Assembly: GCA_003157715.1 (NCBI GenBank)
Contig: PMKK01000120.1
Span: 1-8,616 of the forward strand
Source of the DNA: Actinomycetota bacterium
Lineage (GTDB): Bacteria > Actinomycetota > Thermoleophilia > UBA2241
DNA length: 8,616 nt
Reading direction: 5' to 3'
Shown: in pieces, positions 1-5,973 of the stretch
How positions within the stretch are numbered: the first letter of the stretch is position 1
Layout: every line of letters starts with the position of its first letter
The notes under the pieces: generated by a model
Seen by the model: the letters and a program-made list of their open reading frames with translations, nothing else
Databases searched by the model: none
What the model was told of the DNA's origin: nothing
Position numbers and translations under genes: made by a program

Positions 1-90
1 CCCCCCCCCCCCGCCCCCGCCTTCACCAGCCCTACCGGGTTCACCAGGACCCAGGGTGCTCGCCACCGCGGCGAGCAGAAAGGAGTCATC
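1..90. other. C-rich window edge and 5' leader of the flavodoxin gene
   Basis: The window opens with twelve consecutive C, followed by CG-rich runs to about position 21. The opposite strand is therefore a long G run. The octamer TTCACCAG occurs twice (22-29 and 40-47). No coding region is supported here. A hairpin and a ribosome binding site for the downstream gene occupy 57-85 and are listed separately. A G/C homopolymer exactly at a sequence edge is a common place for a contig to break, so its length should be treated with caution. Confidence 0.5.
57..77 (+). promoter_or_regulatory. Perfect 8-bp hairpin just upstream of the ribosome binding site
   Basis: TGCTCGCC (57-64) and GGCGAGCA (70-77) form a perfect 8-bp inverted repeat around a five-base loop. 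The Shine-Dalgarno sequence AAAGGAG (79-85) starts two bases later and the GTG start is at 91. No U-tract follows, so a classical terminator of an upstream gene is less likely. A 5' UTR element affecting translation or mRNA stability, or a palindromic operator, is equally possible. The structure is plainly seen; the role is inferred. Confidence 0.45.
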
Positions 91-717
91 GTGAGGACGG
101 CAGTCGTCTACTACTCTGAGACGGGCAACACGGCCAAAGTGGCCGGCGCGATAGCAGCGGCGCTCAATGACGAAGCAAGCGGCCGCGCAGCGAGCGACGG
201 CAGCGCAGCGGGCAACAGCGGCACAAGCAGCAAGGCGGCGGATGGCGCGGCGAGCAGCGACGCAAGCAGCAGCGTGGTCCTTAGCCCACTGCAGGACGCC
301 CCCGCTCTCGACGGGTTCGATCTGGTCTTCGTCGGCATGCCGGTCCTGCGCTTCGGCGCACCCGACGCCGTGCGCAGCTACCTCGCCGAGCAGTGTGCCG
401 GCCGTCGCGTGGCTCTCTTTGCGACACACACCGCGCCCGACTTCTTGGACCAGCTTCAGGCCTGGCTGTTTGTCTGCAAAGAGGCGGCCGCCGCGGCGCG
501 GCTCGTCGGCTTCTTCCACTGCCAGGGCGCGCTGGCCGAGCCGGTCAGGCAGCAGATGCTGAATTCGGGCGTGCCCCTGCTGGTGGGGTTCGCCGAGCAC
601 GCCGGTGTCGCGGACGGCCAACCCGACGAGGCCGCCTTGGCTCGGGCGACGGCCTTCGCGCGCGAGACCGCGGAGCGCGTGCACGGCGACCTGGCGGCCG
701 GAGTCGCGGCGGTCTGA
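91..717 (+). CDS. Flavodoxin-like FMN-binding protein with low-complexity insertion
   Basis: This is a 208-residue flavodoxin-fold protein, expected to bind FMN and act in cytosolic electron transfer or NAD(P)H-dependent reduction; no partner is evident. The N-terminus shows beta-1 (AVVYYSETGNT, about 4-14), the classical phosphate-binding loop S-x-T-G-N-T, followed by helix 1 (AKVAGAIAAAL). Residues 63-90 give a strand and loop of the form VVLSPLQDA...GFDLVFVGMPVLRFGAP, like the second strand and isoalloxazine-side loop of the family, and VALFATHTAP (107-116) is the next core strand. Between helix 1 and strand 2 sits an insertion of about 33 residues (28-61) made almost only of A, S, G and D, with a few T, N, K and R. 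This explains the extra length over a usual 140-170-residue flavodoxin. The GTG start is chosen because AAAGGAG lies five bases upstream and the first codons enter beta-1 directly. No signal peptide is seen. Confidence 0.82.
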   Translation: MRTAVVYYSETGNTAKVAGAIAAALNDEASGRAASDGSAAGNSGTSSKAADGAASSDASSSVVLSPLQDAPALDGFDLVFVGMPVLRFGAPDAVRSYLAEQCAGRRVALFATHTAPDFLDQLQAWLFVCKEAAAAARLVGFFHCQGALAEPVRQQMLNSGVPLLVGFAEHAGVADGQPDEAALARATAFARETAERVHGDLAAGVAAV

Positions 718-737
718 CTGACCCTTCGCTGGCGGCG

Positions 738-756
738 CGGCTCCACGAGCGAGCCG
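738..756 (+). terminator. Possible weak hairpin terminator after flavodoxin gene
   Basis: CGGCTC (738-743) and GAGCCG (751-756) pair over a seven-base loop, about 20 bases after the TGA stop; one G-U pair could lengthen the stem. No T-run follows. In GC-rich DNA a 6-bp stem of this kind can arise by chance, so support is weak. Confidence 0.22.
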
Positions 757-828
757 TCCGGTCTCATCGTCCGGGTTCATGGCCCGACCCGCTCTTGGTT
801 CTCGCGCCGCCAGCTCGCGCCATCAGTC

Positions 829-856
829 TTGCCGTCTCCGCGTTGCCGTCTCCGCG
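829..856. repeat. Tandem direct repeat, 14 bp x 2
   Basis: The unit TTGCCGTCTCCGCG occurs twice without a gap (829-842 and 843-856), with no mismatch. It lies about 150 bp upstream of the first propeller gene. It may be a simple slippage product or a pair of protein-binding sites; the sequence alone does not decide. Confidence 0.6.
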
Positions 857-952
857 GCGAGGAACCTCACCTCAAAGGCCTGCAACCGCATGCCTGGAGG
901 CCGCGGCGCGGCCGACAACGGTTTCCCGACGTCCCCTTCTGGCATAGAGCAA

Positions 953-979
953 GCACGAACCGACGAACTACGACCGTGC
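953..979 (+). promoter_or_regulatory. Conserved 5' leader element, copy 1
   Basis: These 27 bp are identical to 2400-2426 and lie at the same distance (23 bp) before the ATG of each propeller gene. The ends, GCACG (953-957) and CGTGC (975-979), can pair over a 17-base loop. Position 953 is also where similarity between the two duplicated units begins, so it marks the left edge of the unit. It may be a shared 5' UTR or operator; no known riboswitch class was recognised. Confidence 0.45.
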
Positions 980-1002
980 CTTTGCCCTTGGAGGGAGACA
1001 CT

Positions 1003-2385
1003 ATGGGATCGTCTCGTGACTACCGGGCGACGCCTTCGGCCCTCGCAGCCGGACCTCTCGCCCTCGCCGCTCTCGCCGCATCGCTTTTCGCGCTGCTTCT
1101 TCTGCTCGTCTTCACGCCGTTGGCGAGCGCCCGCTCCGGCGGCCTTGCCTGGCAGCGCGTCTACGACGGCGCGAGCAACGGGGACGACGCCTACTACGCC
1201 ACCTCCGCGGCGCCGCACGGCGGCGTCTACGACGCCGGCGCGACCGTCGCGACCACCGAGGACTTCCTGATCGCGCGCTACGGCGCGAGCGGGCAGCTCG
1301 TCTGGCGGCGCACCTGGAACGATCCCACCGCAGGCACCGACACGATCGAGGCCACCGCTGCTGCCCCGGGCGGCGGCCTCGTTGTGGCGGGCTCCGCCGG
1401 CGTCGCGGCGACCCAGGTCATCGCCGTGGCCCGGTACTCGGCGGCCGGCAAGGCGCTCTGGGTACGCCTCTACGATGATGGCGGCGCCGATCAGCAGCTC
1501 GCCGAGAAGGTCGCCGTCGATACGGCCGGCAATATCTACGTGCTGGCTCAGGACATCTCGGCCACCACCAGCTACGACATCGTGCTGCTGAAGTACTCGC
1601 CGAGCGGCACGCGCCGCTGGGTGCGTCACTACGCGAGTGCCGGCGACGACTTCGCCGGCGGCATCGCGCTCGATGGCCGCGGCGATGTGTACGTCACCGG
1701 CGATACTGCAGGCACGAACGGCTCCGACGCGCTCACCATCAAGTACTCGCCGGCCGGCGCGCGCCGCTGGGCGCGCATCTACGACGGCCCCGGCGGTGGC
1801 GACGACGCCGGCATCGCCATGGCGGTGACCCGCGCCGGCACAGCTTATGTGGCCGGATTTGCGACCGGCGTCTCCACGACCAGAGACGCCGTCGTGCTCG
1901 CGTACACGAGCGCCGGCAGGCTGCGCTGGAGCCGCTTCCAGAGCAGCGCCGGCCCCCAGGACGACGCCTATTGGAGCGTCGCGCTCGCCGCCAACGGCGA
2001 CGTGGTGGCCACCGGCCAAGAATCCACCCTGACGCGCGGCGCCGACGTACTCACCGCGCGCCTCACCCCCGGCGGGCACGCACGCTGGGTTCGGCTCTAC
2101 AACGGTCCCGACAGCAACGACGACGTCGGCGACCTCATAGGCGTGGCGCCGAGCGGCACTCTCTTCGTCGAGGGTTCCAGCGTGGGCGCCGCCACGGGCT
2201 CCGACTGGCTGACGCTCAAGTACAGCGCGGCAGGGAAGCGCGCCTGGGCGCGCCGCTACACGAGCGCCGGCAACGCCGAGGACTTCAGCTATGGGTTCGT
2301 GGTGCGCACCGGAAGCGTCTTCGTGGCCGGCCTTCAGGACGACGCCGGCAACCAGAACGCGACCGTCCTGCGGTACAAGCCGTAG
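1003..2385 (+). CDS. Secreted eight-bladed beta-propeller repeat protein, copy A
   Basis: This 460-residue exported protein consists of a signal peptide and a repeat domain. Residues 1-43 hold a short polar start (MGSSRDYRAT), a long hydrophobic core (about 18-40) and a cleavage-like end, PLASA, so processing after A43 is likely. The rest is eight tandem units of about 51 residues, starting near 48, 99, 151, 204, 254, 307, 360 and 413. Each has the pattern [LR]xWxRxY near its start, G-x-x-[YF]-V-x-G in the middle and D-x-L-x-x-[KR]YSxxG at the end, close to SBBP-type (seven-bladed propeller-like) repeats. The last unit ends in VLRYKP at the stop, so the mature protein is nearly all propeller. 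No catalytic motif, anchor or sorting signal is seen; ligand and function are unknown. The ATG at 1003 is preferred over an in-frame start at 829 because GGAGGGAG (990-997) precedes it, the signal peptide begins there, and the paralogue has the same start. Confidence 0.85.
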   Translation: MGSSRDYRATPSALAAGPLALAALAASLFALLLLLVFTPLASARSGGLAWQRVYDGASNGDDAYYATSAAPHGGVYDAGATVATTEDFLIARYGASGQLVWRRTWNDPTAGTDTIEATAAAPGGGLVVAGSAGVAATQVIAVARYSAAGKALWVRLYDDGGADQQLAEKVAVDTAGNIYVLAQDISATTSYDIVLLKYSPSGTRRWVRHYASAGDDFAGGIALDGRGDVYVTGDTAGTNGSDALTIKYSPAGARRWARIYDGPGGGDDAGIAMAVTRAGTAYVAGFATGVSTTRDAVVLAYTSAGRLRWSRFQSSAGPQDDAYWSVALAANGDVVATGQESTLTRGADVLTARLTPGGHARWVRLYNGPDSNDDVGDLIGVAPSGTLFVEGSSVGAATGSDWLTLKYSAAGKRAWARRYTSAGNAEDFSYGFVVRTGSVFVAGLQDDAGNQNATVLRYKP

Positions 2386-2399
2386 CGAAGGCCGCGCAC

Positions 2400-2426
2400 G
2401 CACGAACCGACGAACTACGACCGTGC
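2400..2426 (+). promoter_or_regulatory. Conserved 5' leader element, copy 2
   Basis: Identical over 27 bp to 953-979, including the pairing ends GCACG (2400-2404) and CGTGC (2422-2426). Here the right arm is followed by TTTT, so a weak attenuator-like hairpin is conceivable; copy 1 has CTTT instead. Only 14 bp separate it from the stop codon of copy A. If it contains transcription or translation signals, copy B could be expressed independently of copy A. Confidence 0.4.
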
Positions 2427-2449
2427 TTTTAACCTTGGAGGGAGACACT

Positions 2450-3832
2450 ATGGGATCGTCTCGTGACTACCGGGCGACGCCTTCGGCCCTCGCAGCCGGA
2501 CCTCTCGCCCTCGCGGCTCTCGCCGCATCGCTTTTCGCGCTGCTTCTCCTGCTCGTCTTTACGCCGCTGGCGAGCGCCCACCCCGGCGACCTTGCCTGGC
2601 AGCGCGTCTACAACGGCGCCGGCAACGGCCAGGACGCCTACTACGCCGCGGCCGCGGCGCCGAAGGGCGGCGTCTACGCCGCCGGCTCGACCGTCGCGAC
2701 CACCGCCGACTTTCTGATCGCGCGCTACAGCGCGAACGGTAAGCTCGTCTGGCGGCGCACCTGGGACGATCCCACCGCAGGCGGCGACGCGGTCGAGGCC
2801 GCGACCGGCGCCCCGGGCGGCGGCCTCGTGGTGGCGGGCTTGGCCGACGTCTCGACGACCGAGGTCATCGCCGTGGCCCGGTACTCGGCTGCCGGCAAGC
2901 GGCTCTGGGTGCGCCTCTACGAAGAGGCCGGCGTCGACCAGCAGTACGCCCAGAAGGTGGCCGTCGATGCGGCCGGCAACGTGTACGTGCTGGCCGAGCG
3001 CTTCGTGACCGCCACCCGCTACGACATCGTGCTGCTGAAGTACTCGCCGGCCGGCAAGCTGCGCTGGGTGCGTCGCTACGCGAGTGCCGGCGACGACTTC
3101 GCCTACGACATCGCGCTGGACGCCCGCGGCGGCGTCTACCTCACCGGCACCACCGCGGGTACGAACGGCACCGACGCGCTCACCCTCAAGTACTCACCGT
3201 CAGGCACGCGCCGCTGGGCGCGCATCTACGACGGCCCCGCTGGTAGCTACGACAGCGGCGTCGCCATAGCGGTGACCCGCGCCGGCACGGCCTACGTGGC
3301 CGGGAATGCGACGGGCGTCTCCACGGGCTCAGACGCCGTCGTGCTCAAGTACACGAGCACCGGCACGCTGCTCTGGAGTCGCTTCCAGAGCGGCGCCGGC
3401 GCCCAGGGCGACGCCTACCAGGGCGTCGCGCTCGCCGCCAACGGCGACGTGGTGGCCACCGGCGGCGAGTTCAGCGCGACGACCGGCAACGACGTGCTCA
3501 CCGTGCGCCTGTCCCCGAGCGGGCACGCGCGCTGGGTACGGCTCTACAACGGTCCCGACAACCTCGCCGACAATGGCAGCCTCGTCGGCGTGGCGCCGAC
3601 CGGGGACATCTTCGTCGAGGGGCTCAGCGATGGCGCCGCCACGAACGCAGACTGGCTCACGCTCAGGTACAGCGAGGCAGGCAAGCGCGTCTGGACACGC
3701 CGCTACACGAGCACCGGCAACACAATGGACTTAAGCAACGCGCTCGTGGTGCGAGTCGGGAGCGTCTTCGTGGCCGGCCTCGAGGACGACGCCGGCAACC
3801 GGAACGCGGCTGTCCTGCGGTACAAGCCGTAG
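2450..3832 (+). CDS. Secreted eight-bladed beta-propeller repeat protein, copy B
   Basis: A 460-residue paralogue of the preceding gene, aligned end to end with no gap. The first 43 residues (signal peptide ending PLASA) are identical to copy A. The mature part is roughly three-quarters identical by eye, with substitutions spread over all eight blades; framework positions W, Y, G and the D-x-L-x-x-[KR]YS motif are retained while the residues between them vary. Examples are HPGD for RSGG at the mature N-terminus and YEEAGVDQQ for YDDGGADQQ in blade 3. Conserved framework with variable loops fits two propellers of one fold that may recognise different ligands, but this is inference. The ATG at 2450 follows GGAGGGAG with the same five-base spacing as copy A. 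An in-frame start upstream at 2291 would overlap copy A and is rejected. The gene lies 64 bp after copy A and ends 24 bp before a strong hairpin. Confidence 0.85.
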   Translation: MGSSRDYRATPSALAAGPLALAALAASLFALLLLLVFTPLASAHPGDLAWQRVYNGAGNGQDAYYAAAAAPKGGVYAAGSTVATTADFLIARYSANGKLVWRRTWDDPTAGGDAVEAATGAPGGGLVVAGLADVSTTEVIAVARYSAAGKRLWVRLYEEAGVDQQYAQKVAVDAAGNVYVLAERFVTATRYDIVLLKYSPAGKLRWVRRYASAGDDFAYDIALDARGGVYLTGTTAGTNGTDALTLKYSPSGTRRWARIYDGPAGSYDSGVAIAVTRAGTAYVAGNATGVSTGSDAVVLKYTSTGTLLWSRFQSGAGAQGDAYQGVALAANGDVVATGGEFSATTGNDVLTVRLSPSGHARWVRLYNGPDNLADNGSLVGVAPTGDIFVEGLSDGAATNADWLTLRYSEAGKRVWTRRYTSTGNTMDLSNALVVRVGSVFVAGLEDDAGNRNAAVLRYKP

Positions 3833-3855
3833 CGAGGGCCGCGCTCGACACTCAG

Positions 3856-3894
3856 GCGGGCCCCAGCGCAGGCGCAAAGACGACTGGGGCCCGC
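3856..3894 (+). terminator. Perfect 11-bp hairpin, likely terminator after propeller pair
   Basis: GCGGGCCCCAG (3856-3866) and CTGGGGCCCGC (3884-3894) form a perfect 11-bp, nearly all-GC stem over a 17-base loop, 24 bp after the stop of copy B. No T-run follows. Stems without a U-tract are commonly proposed as terminators in high-GC Actinomycetota, which is the best reading here. The corresponding place after copy A has no such hairpin, in keeping with readthrough from A to B. Confidence 0.6.
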
Positions 3895-4113
3895 GGCGTA
3901 GGCAGGGACACGACCCTCGGCACACGGTCAAGGCACTGCTGGAGCTGATTTCAATGTGCCCGTAGTGTTTTGCCCGTCCCGAAGCGAGGAACGACACCAG
4001 GAACCACCTTGTCCTATCGTCGGTTGCGCGAGCCGCGGTGGGGGCCTGTCGTAACTCCGTGGCAAGGGCCTTCGCAGCACAGCCTTCGCGGCCGCTTATC
4101 AGTGGAGCAGCCC
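3895..4113 (+). other. Intergenic region upstream of the exporter gene
   Basis: Between the hairpin after copy B and the exporter start no gene is supported. A less GC-rich patch near 3945-3975 may be a promoter region, but no convincing -35/-10 pair was found. The octamer GCCTTCGC occurs twice around 4068-4090. GGAG (4104-4107) precedes the exporter ATG by six bases. The open frame in phase with the exporter extends upstream to about 3970, but its translation is rich in R, P, G and W and does not resemble an MFS N-terminus. Confidence 0.4.
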
Positions 4114-5753
4114 ATGGCTTCTGAACCGGTGCCCACCTTTGCCAGTGCAGTACGACCAGTCCCTGCCGCCCCTGCCGCCCCCAACGTCCCCCGCAGTCTG
4201 GGCCTCGCGCTGGTGGTGATCGCCGCGGCGCAGCTCATGATCGTGCTCGACGCCACCATCGTGAACGTCGCGCTGCCGCACATCCAGCGCGCCCTCACCT
4301 TCAGCGGCTCCGGCCTGGAGTGGGTCGTCACGGCCTACTCGCTGGCCTTCGGCAGCCTGTTGCTGCTCGGCGGCCGGCTCGGCGACATCTACGGGCGGCG
4401 GCGCGTGTTCATCGTCGGCATCGTCGTCTTCTCGCTGGGTTCGTTCGCCGGCGGGCTGGCCTACCAGCGAGTGGTGGATACTGGCGGCGCAGGGCCGTGC
4501 AGGGCGCGGGTGGCGCGCTGGCCGCGCCGACCGCGCTCGCGCTGATCGCCACGACCTTTCCGGCCGGGCCGCCGCGCAACCGGGCCTTCGGCGTCTACGC
4601 CGCCATGAGCGGCGCCGGCGGCGCGGTCGGGCTGCTGCTCGGCGGCATCCTCACGACCTACGCCTCGTGGCGCTGGGTGTTCTTCGTCAACGTGCCCATC
4701 GGCATCGCCGTGGTCGCGCTGGCTCCCATCGCGCTGGTGACGACGCCGCGCTCGCGCCTGCGCCTCGACATCCCCGGCGTCCTGACGAGCAGCGCCGGTC
4801 TCGGGCTGCTCGTCTACGGCCTGACGCACGCCGCCGCGGGCCGCGACGGCGTCTCGCACTGGGGCAGCCCGGTCACGATCGCCGCGCTGGTCGCCGCCGC
4901 GGCGCTGCTCGTGACGTTCGTCGCCATCGAGCGCCGCAGCAGCCACCCCGAGCTGCCGCTGCATCTGCTCGGCTCGCGCCGCCGCTCCGGCGCCTACGTC
5001 ATGATGCTGCTGCTCTTCACGGGTGTGTTCTCGGTGTTCTTCTTTCTCACCCTCTACATCCAGACGGTCTACGGCTACAGCGCGGTGCGCACCGGGCTGG
5101 CCTGGGTGCCCTTCCCCATCATGATCATCATCGTGAGCACGCTGGCGGCCCGGGTCCTCGTCACCCGCATAGGGGTGCGACCGCTGCTCATGGCCGGGCC
5201 GCTGTTCGCCGGCCTGGGATTCCTGTGGCTGTCGCGGCTGAGCGCCGACGGTCACTACTGGCCCAACCTGCTGCCGGGCATGCTCCTGGTCAGCGCCGGC
5301 ATGGGCTGCCTGCTCGTGCCGCTCACCCTGACGGTCGTCTCGCGTGTCGCGCCCCAGGAAGCGGGCGTCGCCTCGAGCGGCATCAACATCGGTCAGCAGC
5401 TCGGCGGCGCGATCGGCCTGGCCGCGGTCGGCACCATCGCCTGGTCATCGGTGGCCCACAGCGTCACGAGCCAGATGACTGGCGGCGTGGCGGTGGCCGG
5501 CGGAATCGCGGCTCGCGCCGGCGCGACGACCACCTCAGCGTCGAGCGCCGTCCCGGGCGTGCCGGTCGCCGTTCTGAATCATGCGCTCACGGCCGGCTTC
5601 TCGACCGCCTTCAGCGTGGCCGGCAGCGTCGTGCTCCTCGGCTTCGTCGTCGCGCTCATCGCGACCTGGACCGGGCGCTGGCGCCTCAGTTCTGCCGTGA
5701 CCAAGGGTCGCGAGCAGCCCTGCGACGAGGTGCTGGGGACCTGCGAGGTGTAG
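4114..5753 (+). pseudogene. DHA2-type MFS drug exporter, interrupted by two +1 frameshifts
   Basis: This encodes a 14-helix major facilitator superfamily exporter (EmrB/QacA-like), a proton-coupled inner-membrane efflux pump for drugs or metabolites; the substrate is unknown. In the first frame, residues 45-57 give the family signature LDATIVNVALPHI and residues 86-99 the loop motif GGRLGDIYGRRRVF. After GGLA (116) the frame fails. The next frame reads TSEWWILAA for nine codons, and the third frame continues RAVQGAGGALAAPTALALI to the stop. Removing one base near 4462 (T) and one near 4490 (C) restores the canonical GGLATSEWWILAARAVQG and gives about 545 residues, normal for the family. SWRWVFFVNVPIG (about 184-196, corrected numbering) and a motif-C-like glycine run (169-179) confirm DHA2. 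As written, translation would stop at 4545. Whether this is a recent pseudogene or a sequencing error cannot be told. The start is the ATG at 4114, with GGAG six bases upstream. Confidence 0.85.
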
Positions 5754-5973
5754 GGACACGACAGAACGAGTACGGGCGGCCGCTGGTTGACGCGAGCGGA
5801 CCTCCAGACTGTCGCACCACAGGCGTGCCGGCCGCGACTCTTCTTCGCCTGAGACACCGTGATGATCGGTCGGTCGGCCGCGATTGCCGTGCCCGACCAT
5901 CGGCTGTAGGGTGCTTTCGAAGGAGTGGGGGGCTTCTCCGTGAGGCCCTTGTGGCGGCGAAAGGTCGGGGGTC
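5754..5973 (+). other. 220-bp intergenic region between exporter and amidohydrolase
   Basis: No gene is supported. An imperfect inverted repeat (GAT-C-GGTCGG at 5864-5873, CCGACC-ATC at 5893-5901) could fold into a hairpin with a bulged C, inside a CGGTCGGTCGG run; it may be a terminator or an operator. AAGGAG at 5920-5925 looks like a good ribosome binding site, but its nearest GTG (5940) opens a frame that is only a shadow of the amidohydrolase. No clear promoter was identified. Confidence 0.35.

Larger units (their letters stand above)
718..1002 (+). other. 285-bp intergenic region upstream of the first propeller gene
   Basis: No convincing gene lies here. A CGGCTC/GAGCCG hairpin (738-756, seven-base loop) starts about 20 bp after the flavodoxin stop and is a weak terminator candidate without a U-tract. 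A 14-bp unit is repeated perfectly in tandem at 829-856. GGCCGC/GCGGCC (899-913) forms a short GC hairpin with a three-base loop. The last 50 bp contain the conserved leader element (953-979) and the ribosome binding site of the propeller gene. No confident -35/-10 promoter could be assigned. Confidence 0.4.
953..3846 (+). repeat. Tandem duplication of a 1447-bp propeller gene unit
   Basis: Unit 1 runs from about 953 to 2399 and unit 2 from 2400 to about 3846. The offset is exactly 1447 bp at the leader, the start codon (1003/2450), the stop codon (2385/3832) and the first bases after the stop. The units abut without a spacer and no net insertion or deletion has accumulated. A block of 82 bp (986-1067 against 2433-2514) is identical. 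The remaining part of the signal-peptide coding region differs at only four bases, all silent. No transposase or flanking repeat is seen. Confidence 0.85.

Noticed and set aside
899..913. GGCCGC/GCGGCC hairpin as a terminator
   Set aside because: It is only 6 bp, lies about 180 bp after the flavodoxin stop and has no T-run; such short GC palindromes are expected by chance at this composition.
829..1002. N-terminal extension of propeller copy A from an in-frame ATG at 829
   Set aside because: It would bury the signal peptide behind 58 basic residues, lacks a ribosome binding site, and has no counterpart in the duplicated copy.
953..1002. Known riboswitch in the propeller leader
   Set aside because: The leader is short and lacks the conserved cores I could compare it with, such as cobalamin, SAM, TPP or cyclic-di-GMP types.
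823..2448. 541-codon open frame on the minus strand opposite propeller copy A
   Set aside because: It is the antisense shadow of a GC-rich, repeat-coding gene. Its translation is an A/R/G/V-rich low-complexity protein without domains, and the sense strand has a signal peptide, ribosome binding site and regular blades.
3970..4113. N-terminal extension of the exporter frame to about 3970
   Set aside because: The extra residues are charged and not like any MFS N-terminus; the ATG at 4114 has GGAG at proper spacing.
4320..4490. Independent start of a second exporter gene at 4320
   Set aside because: The translation before about 4491 in this frame is arginine-rich shadow sequence; true homology begins only at RAVQG, so the two frames are parts of one gene.
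4462..4490. Programmed ribosomal frameshifting in the exporter
   Set aside because: Two successive shifts within 28 bases would be needed, and no slippery heptamer or suitable downstream structure is seen.
5920..5942. Upstream start using AAGGAG and the GTG at 5940
   Set aside because: The spacing is about 14 bases and the frame opened is the out-of-frame shadow of the amidohydrolase.
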